This document shows, in pieces, positions 48,010-60,186 of a stretch of 64,000 nt of DNA. The stretch spans positions 35,412 through 99,411 of the forward strand of contig JAQBPX010000004.1 in the NCBI GenBank assembly GCA_028287305.1, read 5' to 3'. The notes below the pieces were generated by a model, which saw nothing but the letters and a program-made list of their open reading frames with translations, was not told the origin of the DNA and searched no databases. Position 1 is the stretch's first letter. Every line of letters starts with the position of its first letter. Origin of the DNA: Gemmatimonadota bacterium. GTDB lineage: Bacteria; Gemmatimonadota; Gemmatimonadetes; Gemmatimonadales; Gemmatimonadaceae. Position numbers and translations under genes: made by a program.

Positions 48010-48228
48010 GCGCACTGAAACTACCGAACTGCCAACTGCCTTGAGCCACGGGTTTCACCGGTCGCGCCGCTGGCGCGACGACACTGTCCAGCCGCGAACA
48101 AAAAAAGCTCCTTCTCGCTTGATGAGAGGAGCTTTTTTATTGCCACTAGCGCCCTGTCGGTGTCGCCGCCGCAGGCGGCCAGTGTGACCCGTGGCAAAGG
48201 TCGTTGCTGTTTGGCAGTTTCAGTGCGC
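48010..48228. repeat. Inverted-repeat element, copy 2 (two half-units)
   Basis: Terminal inverted repeats GCGCACTGAAACT(accgaa)CTGCCA at the left and the complement of GCGCACTGAAACTGCCA at the right end (48212-48228). Internally: CCTTGAGCCACGGGTTTCAC (48039-48058) and a hairpin GTCGCGCC-GCT-GGCGCGAC (48061-48079) followed by GACACTG; on the other strand CCTTTGCCACGGGT..CAC (complement of 48182-48200) and a hairpin GCCGCC/GGCGGC (48165-48179). It matches the half-units at 32475-32628. A terminator hairpin sits in its middle. Confidence 0.7.
48101..48138. terminator. Bidirectional rho-independent terminator
   Basis: AAAAAAGCTCCT (48101-48112) and AGGAGCTTTTTT (48127-48138) form a perfect 12-bp stem whose outer bases are A and T runs, giving a T-tract on both strands. 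It separates the ccm operon from the convergent ABC exporter operon and lies inside the inverted-repeat element. Confidence 0.9.
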
Positions 48229-48266
48229 CGGCACTGATGAGTCACTGCCTACCGCCGACGCCCCTG

Positions 48267-50024
48267 CTACCGCTCCACAGCCTCCAGCCTCGTCAGCGCA
48301 ATCCGGATCGGCACGATGGTCGCCGTGATGCACAGCAGCAGCGCCAGGCCGAAGCCCACCACCATCTCGAAGAGGTCCGGCTTCATCCCGTAGGCCCGCG
48401 CCGAGAGGTACGTGTAGACGGGCCGCGCCTCCAGGATTACCACGCCGCCGATCACCGCCACTGCCGCCATCATGAACAGCAGCCCGCCGAACGACGTCGG
48501 GATCTGCGCCGCGTTCTCCGTCTCGAACTGCGGATAGAGCGTCCCGAACCCGATCGCGAGCCCCGCCATCGCGAAGGTCATCAGCGTGATGGAGAGGATC
48601 GACACCGCCATCATGAACGCCGTCACCTGCAAGAGGTAGTTCGTGACGCCGATGATGCCGAGCGCCAGCACCAGCAGCGGCACCGTGCCCACCCAGAACT
48701 TCGCCCACAGCAGCTCCTTCACCGGCATCGGGCTCGAGCGCAACAGCCAAAGAGTCCGTCCCTCCAGGCTCACCCCCGGAAAGATGAAGCGCGCCGCGAT
48801 CGACGCCAGCACGAATCCCGCGAGCACCAGGTTGAGGAAGGGCACGATGTTCACGAGGAAGAACGTCATCCCCTCGCCCTTGAGCGGCAGGTACTTGATG
48901 TTGAAGACGTACACCACCACCAGCACGGCGAGGAGGATCAGCTGCGACCACTGCGTGGTGTCGCGAAAGAACAGCCGCAGCTCCTTGAGGATCAGCTCGC
49001 GCCGCAGCACGCCGAGCGGCGAGAACAGCCGGTGCAGTGCGCGCCCCATCACGCCCGTGCGCGCCTGGCGGCCGCCGCTCTCCTGTGCCTTGCTGAAGCC
49101 CTTGTCGTACAGCGCGCGATGCAGCAGCGCGCCGAGCACCACGGCCGCGAGCGCGGTGGTGCCCAGCAGGTAGAAGGGCAGGGGCTCGATGCGCCCGTCC
49201 AGCCACGCCATGATCGCGCGCTGCGCCCATTCGCTCGGCATGAACGGCGACGTCGGCGTGCGCAGCACCGTCACGAAGTCCACCAATGAGCGGAAGCCCT
49301 CCGGCCGCGCCAGGCGCTCGGGGCGCACGATGCGGAACAGCAACACGATGCCGCCGGCGGTGAGCACCGCGATCACGCTCAGGATGTCGCGCGTCCGCTG
49401 GGCCGGGAAGATGTTCACCAGCAGCAGCGTGATCGCGCTCCCGATCACCGCGGGTATCGCGAGGAAGGGCAGGAACACGAACAGCACCGCCAGCGGGTAG
49501 TACCAGCCGCCATGGTAGACCACCCCGTACGCCGAGAACATGGGGATGGCCAGCAGCACCACCATCCAGCTCGAGTGCAGCATCGTCTCGAGCAGCTTGG
49601 CGCCGTAGAGCTTGAGCCAGTCCACCGGCCCCGCGACCAGCATGTCGAGGTCCTTCGCGAGGAAGAAGCTCGAGAGCGCGGTGATCACGTTCGACAGCAG
49701 CAGGATCGAAAAGAATCCGATCAGCATCAGCCCGAGCAGCTTGCCGGACAGGAACGGCCCGATCTCCTGCACGCCCTTGAAGTACTTGAGCAGGCGGAAG
49801 AGCATCCCGAAGATGAACGCCCAGAAGATCAGCCCGAAGAAGCCGAGCACGATCCAGCGCGCCGTGCGGCCACGCTCGTCGTCGAGCGAGCGCGCGCGCG
49901 CCGTGAGCCACTTGGGTCCGAGCAGGTGAAGCAGCGACGGATCCGGCAGCCCGCCGTCGGCGCGCTCCCCGCCCGAGGCCACGGGCCCGCTCACCCCCGG
50001 CACGAAGTCAGGCGTCGAGGACAT
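48267..50024 (-). CDS. ABC transporter permease (about 12 membrane helices)
   Basis: The 585-residue membrane protein has many hydrophobic segments and looks like two halves of an ABC-2-type permease (for example WIVLGFFGLIFWAFIFGM and LLLLCITATIVPIRIALTRL). It overlaps the upstream ATPase gene by 17 bases, so they form one exporter. I start at the ATG 50024; a longer frame to 50102 mainly reads through the ATPase end. The substrate is unknown; the neighbours (transglutaminase, macro domain) do not reveal it. Confidence 0.85.
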   Translation of the reverse strand: MSSTPDFVPGVSGPVASGGERADGGLPDPSLLHLLGPKWLTARARSLDDERGRTARWIVLGFFGLIFWAFIFGMLFRLLKYFKGVQEIGPFLSGKLLGLMLIGFFSILLLSNVITALSSFFLAKDLDMLVAGPVDWLKLYGAKLLETMLHSSWMVVLLAIPMFSAYGVVYHGGWYYPLAVLFVFLPFLAIPAVIGSAITLLLVNIFPAQRTRDILSVIAVLTAGGIVLLFRIVRPERLARPEGFRSLVDFVTVLRTPTSPFMPSEWAQRAIMAWLDGRIEPLPFYLLGTTALAAVVLGALLHRALYDKGFSKAQESGGRQARTGVMGRALHRLFSPLGVLRRELILKELRLFFRDTTQWSQLILLAVLVVVYVFNIKYLPLKGEGMTFFLVNIVPFLNLVLAGFVLASIAARFIFPGVSLEGRTLWLLRSSPMPVKELLWAKFWVGTVPLLVLALGIIGVTNYLLQVTAFMMAVSILSITLMTFAMAGLAIGFGTLYPQFETENAAQIPTSFGGLLFMMAAVAVIGGVVILEARPVYTYLSARAYGMKPDLFEMVVGFGLALLLCITATIVPIRIALTRLEAVER

Positions 50025-50766
50025 CCACCATCTCGCGCGCCGCGTTCTCGCCGGTGAGGCGCAGGAAGATCTGCTCCAGTCCCGTGTCGCCCCCCGTCGC
50101 ATTCGCGCGCAGCTCGTCCATCGTCCCGCAGGCGCGCATGTGGCCGCCCTGGATGATGCCGATGCGGTCGCACATCCCCTCCGCGATCTCCAGCGTGTGC
50201 GTGGACATCATGATCGTGTGGCCGCGCCGCACGTACTCGCGAAAGAGGTCCTTGAGGATGCGCATCGCCTTCGGGTCGAGCCCGACGTGCGGCTCGTCCA
50301 CCACGATCACCGCGGGGCGATGGATGAAGGCACTGCTGATGATCAGCTTCTGCCGCATGCCGTGGCTGTAGCTCTCCACCAGCTCGTCGCGCCATTCCTC
50401 CAGGTCGAACAGCGCGAGCAGCTCGCGCGCGCGATGCTCGATCTGTGGCCCTTCCTGGTCGTAGAGGCCCGCGACGAATCGCAGGAACTCCGCACCCGTG
50501 AGCTTCTCGTAGATGAAGGGACGGTCCGGGATGAAGCCGAGCTTGGTCTTGGCCGCCACCGGGTCCTTCGCGATGTCGATCCCCGCGATCTCCACCTTGC
50601 CCGCGGTGGGACGCAGGATCCCGGCGATCATCCGCAGCGTGGTCGTCTTGCCGGCGCCGTTCGGGCCGAGGAAGCCGAACAGCTCTCCCTGCGGCACCTC
50701 GAGATCGATCCGGTCGACCGCCGTGAAGCTGCCGTAGCGCTTCGTCAATCCTGTGAGTCGGATCAT
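50008..50766 (-). CDS. ABC transporter ATP-binding protein
   Basis: A 252-residue ABC ATPase with Walker A GPNGAGKTTT (36-45), the signature YSHGMRQKL, Walker B VIVVDEPHVGLD and the switch His in STHTLEIAEG. It drives the permease encoded immediately downstream, with which it overlaps. The Ser-His-Gly signature departs from the usual Ser-Gly-Gly. Its ATG overlaps the stop of the transglutaminase gene. The family includes CcmA-like and Nod-like exporters; nothing ties it to cytochrome maturation. Confidence 0.93.
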   Translation of the reverse strand: MIRLTGLTKRYGSFTAVDRIDLEVPQGELFGFLGPNGAGKTTTLRMIAGILRPTAGKVEIAGIDIAKDPVAAKTKLGFIPDRPFIYEKLTGAEFLRFVAGLYDQEGPQIEHRARELLALFDLEEWRDELVESYSHGMRQKLIISSAFIHRPAVIVVDEPHVGLDPKAMRILKDLFREYVRRGHTIMMSTHTLEIAEGMCDRIGIIQGGHMRACGTMDELRANATGGDTGLEQIFLRLTGENAAREMVDVLDA

Positions 50767-52325
50767 GGATGATGGTCGATGACGTCGATCTTGAGTGTGT
50801 TGATCAGTCGCAGCAGTTCGGCCTGTCGCTCCAGGCCGCCGATCGTGAACCGCAGGTGGCTGGCATCGGCGGGGAACTGGCCGAAGGTGGGATCCACCGC
50901 GACCCACTGCCCGAGCCAGACTTCCGGCCACGCGTGGTAGTAGAACCTGCCGTCCACGTAGGCGAGCCCCGCCGCGATGCGCGTCGGCACCGAGGCGCTG
51001 CGCGCGAGCGCGACGAAGAGCTGCGTGTGCTCGTTGCAGTCGCCGCTCCGGGACTTGAGCACCTGCGTGGCGCTCGGGACGCCGAAGGTGATCTTCTTCT
51101 TCAGCGAGTCGTACACCCACCGGTTGATCCGCTGCACCGTCTCGCGGTCCGTCGGCGCCGTGAGCGACGTGGCGAGCCGGCGAATCGCCGCGTCATCGGA
51201 CTGGATCAGCGGCTCGGCCGACACTTCGTTGGGAAACGACTTGTGGGCCCGGGCCCAGTTGCGCAGGGTCGCCGGCACCTGCGCGAGCTCCTCGCGCGTG
51301 ACCACGAGCGTGTCGCCGTGCAGCTGCTGCCGCCCGCCGTCGAGCGCAAACCCGCGCAGGTCCACCCCTCCCAGTCGTACGCGCAGCTGCGCGGAGGCAC
51401 CGCTGAGCCGCCGGTTCGCGGCGATGGCCGTCGTCTCCAGGATGTCGCGATCGCTGGAGGGCGCGGCAGCCGTGTCGCTTCCGCCACCATCCAGGCGCCA
51501 GTTCTCGAACGCCACTTCATAGGGAAGGCGTCGCAGGCGCAGCAGGCCGCGCAGCTGCGTGGACTGCACCACGCGCCCCTGCTCGTCCACCCATGCGTCG
51601 AACCCGCCGGCGCCGGCGTCACCCGTCACCTGCCAGGCGCGCAGCGTGTCTGCCAGCATCCCCTTCCAGCGATGGCTCACCGGATCCATGGACGCGCTGT
51701 CCTCCACCACGAACAGCGACTCGGCATGCACGGTGAGGTGCGTCTCCTTCGGCGCCATGGCGACCGGGTCGAACACGGGCAGCAGGTACGTCTTCCCCAC
51801 CTTCGGCCGCTCGCCGAGCGCCACCGCCAGCGGCACGACCGTCGGCAGGAGGATCGGCCCGGAGATGCGAATGCGCTGCGTGTCCGGCGCCGCGCCACCC
51901 ACGCCCACGGCGAGCACCAGCAGCGTGTCGCCCATCACGAGCCCCGTCGCCTGCACCGGCCCCGCATCCGTCTCCATCAGCACGTCGAACTGCTGCACGC
52001 GCAGCCCGCGCGAGAGCGTCACGTTCGTGCGCGCGGTGGCGCGATGCAGCCGGCCGCCGACCGGCAGGTCGGCCACCATGTAGTCCGACATGGTGATCGC
52101 GGCCATCGCCGTGTCGATGGTGCTCGACGCGAACCCGATCTGCTTCCCCGCCTGGTACACGCCGTAGAACGTGGCACTGGGGTTCACCCGCATCGCCGCT
52201 TCCGCCAGCCGCTCCACGTGCGGCCGGAAGTATTCCTGCCGCACGAGCATGCCCAGCCCCACCATCCAGAGCCCGAGGATCGCCATGCCGATCACCGCGC
52301 GGCGCGTGCCGCGAGCGCGCCTCAC
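50763..52325 (-). CDS. Transglutaminase-like domain protein
   Basis: The 520-residue product has one N-terminal membrane helix (12-30) and a large periplasmic part. The transglutaminase-core Cys-His-Asp triad is visible: C in SRSGDCNEHTQ, H in YYHAWPEVWLG and D in VAVDPTFGQ (residues about 438-487). Such proteins act as proteases or cross-linkers of cell envelopes. The long N-terminal region of beta strands is of unknown role. It overlaps the macro gene at its start and the ABC gene at its end. Confidence 0.85.
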   Translation of the reverse strand: MRRARGTRRAVIGMAILGLWMVGLGMLVRQEYFRPHVERLAEAAMRVNPSATFYGVYQAGKQIGFASSTIDTAMAAITMSDYMVADLPVGGRLHRATARTNVTLSRGLRVQQFDVLMETDAGPVQATGLVMGDTLLVLAVGVGGAAPDTQRIRISGPILLPTVVPLAVALGERPKVGKTYLLPVFDPVAMAPKETHLTVHAESLFVVEDSASMDPVSHRWKGMLADTLRAWQVTGDAGAGGFDAWVDEQGRVVQSTQLRGLLRLRRLPYEVAFENWRLDGGGSDTAAAPSSDRDILETTAIAANRRLSGASAQLRVRLGGVDLRGFALDGGRQQLHGDTLVVTREELAQVPATLRNWARAHKSFPNEVSAEPLIQSDDAAIRRLATSLTAPTDRETVQRINRWVYDSLKKKITFGVPSATQVLKSRSGDCNEHTQLFVALARSASVPTRIAAGLAYVDGRFYYHAWPEVWLGQWVAVDPTFGQFPADASHLRFTIGGLERQAELLRLINTLKIDVIDHHP

Positions 52326-52825
52326 GGCTGCTCCCGGCGCAGGGCCGCGCTGAAGGCATCCTGCTCGTCGTCCGTTTCCAGTATGATCGTCACGACGCGA
52401 GGGTAGGAGGCGCGCTGCAGGTGCTGTGAGATCACCGGCACCATGACGTCAGCGCTTTCCTCGGGAGCCAGGTTCCCCGCGCCGAGCCCGAACGGCGCGA
52501 TCGCCACCGCCTCCACCGCGAAGTCCACCGTGCGCTGCAGGCAGCTGGTGAGCGCGCGCCGCACGCCATCGCGCGTGGCGCGCTCGGTGCTGCTCTGCAC
52601 GACGCCGTGAATCAGCAGCTCGACGCCCAGCTCTCCCGCGCCCGTCGCCACGCCGGCGCCCACCGGGAGCGGCTCCGTGAGCTGGAGGCGGTCCAGCAGC
52701 GACGAACCCCCAGCGATCTCCAGCCGGCGCATCACCGGCGTGGTGGCGCGCAGCTCGTCATTCGTGGGGCGCACGATCGCATCGCCCTCGAAGAACGCCA
52801 GGTCGTCCACGCGCAGCTCGATCAC
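52322..52825 (-). CDS. Macro-domain protein
   Basis: The 167-residue protein matches macro (ADP-ribose-binding) domains: FEGDAIVRPTNDELRAT (9-25) where the family reads 'VDAIVNAANxxL', PLPVGAGVATGAGELG (about 53-68), and IAPFGLGAGNLAPEESA (about 108-124). The conserved NAAN is here RPTN, so binding may differ. The start codon is a GTG. It overlaps the transglutaminase start and is 13 bases from cutA. Confidence 0.8.
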   Translation of the reverse strand: MIELRVDDLAFFEGDAIVRPTNDELRATTPVMRRLEIAGGSSLLDRLQLTEPLPVGAGVATGAGELGVELLIHGVVQSSTERATRDGVRRALTSCLQRTVDFAVEAVAIAPFGLGAGNLAPEESADVMVPVISQHLQRASYPRVVTIILETDDEQDAFSAALRREQP

Positions 52826-52838
52826 GCGCCGCGATGCC

Positions 52839-53174
52839 TCACGCGAGTGCCAGCGTGGTCTCGCCGCTGATCCAGTCGAGATACTTGTCGAGCCCGGCGG
52901 CGACTGGCATCGCCAGCAGCTCCGGCACCTTGTACGGGTGCAGCTCCGCGAACGCCGACCGCAGTGAATCGAGCCGCGCCGAGCGCGTCTTCAGCATGAT
53001 CACCACTTCCTTCTCGTCGGCGATCTTGCCCTGCCAGCGATACATCGAGCGCGCGCCTGGAAACATCGTCCCGCACGCAATCAATCGGCGCTCGAGGAGG
53101 GCGCGGACCAGCTTGGCCGCCTCCTCGTCACTGGCCACGGTCGTGAGGACGACGATCGCGTCGGTGTGGGGCAT
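52839..53174 (-). CDS. cutA: Divalent-cation tolerance protein CutA
   Basis: A 111-residue trimeric PII-like protein. The conserved stretch [23 protein letters not shown] is present with the usual Cys, followed by EEKEV-type [11 protein letters not shown] and [14 protein letters not shown]. CutA proteins have been linked to copper tolerance but their role remains uncertain. The start at 53174 is the MPHTDAIVV codon; 12 extra upstream residues in the frame are unlikely. It is the first gene of the minus-strand operon and diverges from uvrA. Confidence 0.92.
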   Translation of the reverse strand: MPHTDAIVVLTTVASDEEAAKLVRALLERRLIACGTMFPGARSMYRWQGKIADEKEVVIMLKTRSARLDSLRSAFAELHPYKVPELLAMPVAAGLDKYLDWISGETTLALA

Positions 53175-53285
53175 GAAGGACCGGGGCAGGCGTGGTGGGA
53201 GGGAAACCACAGGCTACCGCATCAATCTAGCGAGCCTGCCCTCCGGCTTGTCTCCCCCCGCGCAACACGCGAACTTTCCCTGGCT

Positions 53286-56117
<2,832 letters not shown>

Positions 56118-56119
56118 TC

Positions 56120-56803
56120 ATGGAACTTCTCGTCTCGCTGCTCGACATCATCGGACCGGTGATGGTCGGCCCGTCGTCCTCGCACACCGCGGGCGCGTGC
56201 CGCCTCGGCTTGCTCGCGCGCAACCTCGTGGGCGGCACTCCCGAGCACGCGCGCCTGGAGCTGCACGGCTCCTTCGCGCGCACCGGCGAGGGACACGGCA
56301 CCGACAAGGCGCTCGTGGGCGGCCTGATGGGATTTCGCCCCGACGACGAGCGCCTGCGCACCGCGCTCCAGATCGCCGAGCGCGAGGGACTCGACTATCG
56401 CTTCGAGAAGACCAAGCTCGGTGAGGACGGCGAGACGCACCCGAACACCGTGCGCATCACGGTGGAGCGCGGCGATCGCCGCGCGGAGATGGTCGGCTCG
56501 TCACTCGGTGCGGGACGCGTGCTCGTCACGCGCATCGACGGCTACCCGGTGGAAGTCAGCGGCAACTATCACACGATCGTGCTGGTGGCCGAGGACGTGC
56601 GCGGTTCCATCGCGCGCATCACCAGCATCCTCTCCGACGATGGCGTGAACATCGCCACGCTCCGGCTCTCGAGAAAGGAACGGGGCGGCGACGCGTTCAT
56701 GGTCATCGAGGTGGATGACCCGCCCGACGACCAGGTGCGCGACGACCTGCGCGCCCTCTCCTGGGTGAAGTGGGCGTTCAAGCTCGACAAGGTGAGTGCC
56801 TGA
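56120..56803 (+). CDS. sdaAB: L-serine dehydratase, iron-sulfur-dependent, beta subunit
   Basis: Together with the alpha subunit it deaminates L-serine to pyruvate. The 227-residue protein has the N-terminal substrate domain (GPSSSHTAGACRLG near 17-30; GSFARTGEGHGTDKALVGG) and a C-terminal ACT regulatory domain (SGNYHTIVLVAEDVRGSIARIT). The separate-subunit form is typical of Firmicutes-type dehydratases. It lies three bases after uvrA and its stop overlaps the alpha-subunit start (TGATG). Confidence 0.93.
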   Translation: MELLVSLLDIIGPVMVGPSSSHTAGACRLGLLARNLVGGTPEHARLELHGSFARTGEGHGTDKALVGGLMGFRPDDERLRTALQIAEREGLDYRFEKTKLGEDGETHPNTVRITVERGDRRAEMVGSSLGAGRVLVTRIDGYPVEVSGNYHTIVLVAEDVRGSIARITSILSDDGVNIATLRLSRKERGGDAFMVIEVDDPPDDQVRDDLRALSWVKWAFKLDKVSA

Positions 56804-57687
56804 TGTACCGCTCATTGCAGCATGCCATCCGCGAGGCCGAGGCGCAGGGCAAGCGACTGTGCGACGTGGCGCTCGAGGCCGAGTCGAAGGACTCCGGTCG
56901 CACGGTGGAGGACATCCGCGCGCAGCTCATGCGCGCGCTCGTGGTGATGCGGCAGGCGGTGGGCGCCGGCCTGAAGGGCGACCTCTATTCGCAATCCGGA
57001 CTGGTCGGGGGAGATGCCGCGAAGCTGCGCACCGGTCCCGATGGACCGCTGAGCGGCACCCCCTTCCGCGACATCCTCTCGCGGGCGCTTGCGGTGCAGG
57101 AGGTGAACGCGGCCATGGGCGTGATCGTCGCAGCCCCCACGGCCGGCGGCGCGGGCGTTCTCCCCGCGGTGCTCACGGGCATCGCCGACGCACGAAAGCT
57201 CGACGACGAGAAGGTGATCGATGCGCTCGCCACCGCGGGCCTGATCGGCGCGATCATAGCGGAGCGCGCATCGCTCTCCGGTGCCGAGGGGGGATGCCAG
57301 GCCGAGACCGGCGCCGCCGCCGGCATGGCTGCAGGTGCCGCCGTCGAGATGCTCGGCGGAACGCCCTCCCAGGTCGGGCACGCCACCGCCCTCGCGCAGC
57401 AGGGCACGCTCGGACTGGTCTGCGACCCGCTGGGCGGTCTGGTGGAGCTGCCGTGCGTCTTCCGCAACGCGACCGGCGCGGCGATCGCGCTCGCCGCCAT
57501 CGAGATGGCCATGGCGGGCATCACCTTCGCGATTCCCGCCGACGAGGTGATCGACGTGATGGGCGAGATCGGCCGCGAGATGGATGTCCGCTATCGCGAG
57601 ACCGCGGGGGGCGGGCTCGCGGCAACGCCCACCGGCAGGCGCCTCGCAAAGGAGCGGCTCATACAATTGAAGCGCGCCGACGGCTGA
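56803..57687 (+). CDS. sdaAA: L-serine dehydratase, iron-sulfur-dependent, alpha subunit
   Basis: The catalytic subunit carries the [4Fe-4S] cluster. In the 294-residue protein the cluster cysteines appear in GAEGGCQAETG, GLVCDPLGG and ELPCVFRNA, and the glycine-rich core APTAGGAGVLPAVL is present. It starts at the ATG overlapping the beta-subunit stop. Serine breakdown could link it to the glycine-cleavage genes at the left of the window, as both feed one-carbon and pyruvate metabolism (inference). Confidence 0.93.
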   Translation: MYRSLQHAIREAEAQGKRLCDVALEAESKDSGRTVEDIRAQLMRALVVMRQAVGAGLKGDLYSQSGLVGGDAAKLRTGPDGPLSGTPFRDILSRALAVQEVNAAMGVIVAAPTAGGAGVLPAVLTGIADARKLDDEKVIDALATAGLIGAIIAERASLSGAEGGCQAETGAAAGMAAGAAVEMLGGTPSQVGHATALAQQGTLGLVCDPLGGLVELPCVFRNATGAAIALAAIEMAMAGITFAIPADEVIDVMGEIGREMDVRYRETAGGGLAATPTGRRLAKERLIQLKRADG

Positions 57688-57803
57688 TCGCGGCACCGCG
57701 CGGTTGCGACGCCCCTCCGCGCTGCCCACTTTTGAAACGTCCCTGCCCGCCATTCGTAGGGAAGCATGGGAAGACCGCAACGCCCCTCCCACCGGATCCG
57801 CCG

Positions 57804-58208
57804 ATGCTCAGCAGGGAAGACATCGAAGCATTCCTCGACCGCCTCTCCACCGACGGCATCAGCTACTCTGAGGTCGAACCCGGCCTCTGGATCGCGAAGC
57901 CGGGCGGATCGCTCGACGTCAACGTCGTCGTGCACTATTCGCCCCCCGTCGTGCTGCTGCGCGTGAAGGTCATGACCGTGCCCTCCGACGCCGCGCAGCG
58001 CGCCACGCTCAACCAGCGCCTGCTCGAGCTCAACGCCTCCGACCTCGTGCATGGCTCGTATGGCATCCAGGACGACTCCATCGTCCTCACGGAAGCCCTC
58101 GAGCTCTCCCATCTCGACTACGAGGAGTTCCTCGCGAGCTTCGAGGGGATGACGCTTGCCCTTACATCGCACCTCCGCGAGCTCGGCTCGTACCGCGAGG
58201 CCGTCTGA
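57804..58208 (+). CDS. YbjN-like protein
   Basis: A 134-residue protein with the YbjN/T3SS-chaperone-like fold: LSREDIEAFLDRLSTDGISYSEVEPGLWIAKPGG (1-35), then VNVVVHYSPPVVLLRVKVMTVP and LLELNASDLVHGSYGIQDDSIVLTEALEL. YbjN proteins modulate stress and motility in enterobacteria, but the molecular role is unclear. The upstream 116 bases hold no clear promoter. Three bases separate it from pspA. Confidence 0.75.
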   Translation: MLSREDIEAFLDRLSTDGISYSEVEPGLWIAKPGGSLDVNVVVHYSPPVVLLRVKVMTVPSDAAQRATLNQRLLELNASDLVHGSYGIQDDSIVLTEALELSHLDYEEFLASFEGMTLALTSHLRELGSYREAV

Positions 58209-58211
58209 ATC

Positions 58212-59000
58212 ATGGGTATCTTCGACCGCTTTTCCTCGCTCCTCCGCTCGAACATCAACGACCTGATCTCCAAGGCCGAAGATCCGGAGAAGATGCTGAA
58301 CCAGATCCTCGTCGACATGCGCGGCCAGCTCGCGCAGGCCAAGCAGCAGGTCGCGTCCGCGATCGCCGACGAGAAGCGCCTCCGCGACCAGGCCGATGCC
58401 GAGTTCCGCCTCGCCCAGGACTGGGAGAAGCGCGCGATGCTCGCCATCCAGGAGGGGCGCGACGACCTCGCCAAGCAGGCGCTCGTGCGCCAGGCCGAGC
58501 ATGGCCAGCACGCCGAGCAGCTTGCCCAGACGTGGGAGTCGCACCGCCAGGAGACCGAGAAGCTGAAGAACTCCCTGCGCGACCTCAACGACAAGATCGA
58601 GGAGGCCAAGCGCAAGAAGAACCTGCTCATCGCCCGCCAGCGCCGCGCCGAGGCCCAGCGCCGCATCAGCGAGACGATGTCCTCCATGTCCGAGAAGTCG
58701 GCCTTCGATGCCTTCTCCCGGATGGAGGAGCGCATCGAGCAGAACGAGCGCCAGCTCAAGGCCTCCGTCGAGATCGAGGAGGAGTTCAGCGGTGACTCGC
58801 TGCAGCGCGACTTCAAGCAGCTCGAGCGTGGCGCGGTTGGTGCAACCGTGGACTCCCGGCTGCTCGAGCTGAAGCAGAAGATGGGCATGCTCGGCGCGGG
58901 CGGCACGGCCCAGAACCGCCAGCTCGGCAGTGGCGGCAAGGATTCCGTGGACGTGCAGGCCGAGATCGAGGACATCTCCGGGGGCAGCAAGAAACGTTGA
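58212..59000 (+). CDS. pspA: Phage-shock protein A/IM30 family
   Basis: PspA/Vipp1 forms helical rods on stressed inner membranes. The 262-residue protein starts MGIFDRFSSLLRSNINDLI, an amphipathic membrane-binding helix, followed by long coiled coils typical of the family. The YbjN-like gene just upstream and the AI-2E-type permease just downstream are translated with it. No pspF or pspBC is nearby, so control differs from E. coli. Confidence 0.92.
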   Translation: MGIFDRFSSLLRSNINDLISKAEDPEKMLNQILVDMRGQLAQAKQQVASAIADEKRLRDQADAEFRLAQDWEKRAMLAIQEGRDDLAKQALVRQAEHGQHAEQLAQTWESHRQETEKLKNSLRDLNDKIEEAKRKKNLLIARQRRAEAQRRISETMSSMSEKSAFDAFSRMEERIEQNERQLKASVEIEEEFSGDSLQRDFKQLERGAVGATVDSRLLELKQKMGMLGAGGTAQNRQLGSGGKDSVDVQAEIEDISGGSKKR

Positions 59001-60178
59001 AAGCCGAGACGATCAAGGGATTCCGATTCGCCCCGATCCTGACGGCGACGGTCCTGACGGTGCTGCTGTTGCGGCTCGTCGGGTCTGTCGCCGACGTGTT
59101 GCTGCTGCTGTTCCTGGGCATCCTCATCTCGCTGTACCTCGGCGCGCTCACCAGCTGGATCGAGCGCAAGGCGCGCGCGCCCGAGCGCGTGGCGTTCACG
59201 GCGGCGATCCTCATCACGGTCGCCGGCCTTGCCGCGCTGGTCTGGATCCTGGTGCCGCCGGTGATCATCCAGACGCAGCAGCTGGTGAAGGTGCTGCCGA
59301 ACTACATCACTACCTGGGAAGACGGCATCGAGCGCGCGGTCGGGCGCATTCCCGCGCTGCGCGAGTTCTGGCCCCCGGGCCAGCATCGCATCCTGCGCGC
59401 GGTGTACGACCAGGTCGCCAGCTCCTTCCAGGACGTGGTGCCCAAGGTGTTCGGCGCGGTGCACGCGGCGATCAGCGTGTTCTCGGTGGGCGTGATGGGC
59501 ATCTACCTCGCGGTGCACCCGGCGCTCTATCGGGAATGGCTGATCGCGCTCTTCCCGCCCATCCACCGGGACCTGGTGCGCGACGTGCTCGGTGACCTCG
59601 CCGATTCGCTGCGTGCATTCATCGTCGGGCAGCTGATGACGATGACCTTCCTGGGCGCGCTCACCGCGATCGGCCTCTACTTCCTGGACGTCCCCTACTG
59701 GCTGACCTTCGGCATCTTCACCGGCCTGGTGGCCATCGTGCCCTTCTTCGGCACGCTGCTCTCCACCACGCTGCCGGCGCTGTTCGTGCTCAACGGTCCC
59801 GGCGGCGGCACGCGCGCGATGTTCGTCATCGGGCTCGGCGTGGTGATCCACCTGATCGAGGGGAACATCGTTTCGCCACTCGTGATGTCGAAGAAGGTCG
59901 ACCTGCCGCCCGTGCTGACGATCATGTCGGTGCTCATCGTCGGCAAGCTGCTCGGCGGCGTGGGGCTCATCGTCGCGGTACCGATGCTCGCGGTGGTCAT
60001 GGTGGTCGTGCGGCGCATCCTCATCACGCGCATCTATGAAGGGCACGGGTTCCGGCGCACCACCCGCGAGCGCGCGATGGTGCTGCGGCTGCCCTCCCCG
60101 GAGGGAGGGGTGCTCACGCCACCGGCGCCGGTGGACGTCCTCGCGTTCGCGGAGCGCATCGCGCGCTCCGCCGCCTGA
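58997..60178 (+). CDS. AI-2E family transporter (PerM-like)
   Basis: The 393-residue protein has about eight transmembrane segments and the family stretches LSVLLLLFLGILISLYLGAL-like N-terminus, GQLMTMTFLGALTAIGLYFL and IEGNIVSPLVMSKKVDLPP near residue 290. Members export autoinducer-2 or unrelated small molecules, or act as sodium/proton carriers, so the substrate is open. The start is a TTG overlapping the pspA stop (TTGA). Confidence 0.87.
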   Translation: MKAETIKGFRFAPILTATVLTVLLLRLVGSVADVLLLLFLGILISLYLGALTSWIERKARAPERVAFTAAILITVAGLAALVWILVPPVIIQTQQLVKVLPNYITTWEDGIERAVGRIPALREFWPPGQHRILRAVYDQVASSFQDVVPKVFGAVHAAISVFSVGVMGIYLAVHPALYREWLIALFPPIHRDLVRDVLGDLADSLRAFIVGQLMTMTFLGALTAIGLYFLDVPYWLTFGIFTGLVAIVPFFGTLLSTTLPALFVLNGPGGGTRAMFVIGLGVVIHLIEGNIVSPLVMSKKVDLPPVLTIMSVLIVGKLLGGVGLIVAVPMLAVVMVVVRRILITRIYEGHGFRRTTRERAMVLRLPSPEGGVLTPPAPVDVLAFAERIARSAA

Positions 60179-60186
60179 GCCGAAGC

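Noticed and set aside
53175..53285. Divergent cutA/uvrA gap as a possible SOS box
   Set aside because: I see no CTGT-N8-ACAG palindrome or other LexA-like operator in this 111-base gap.
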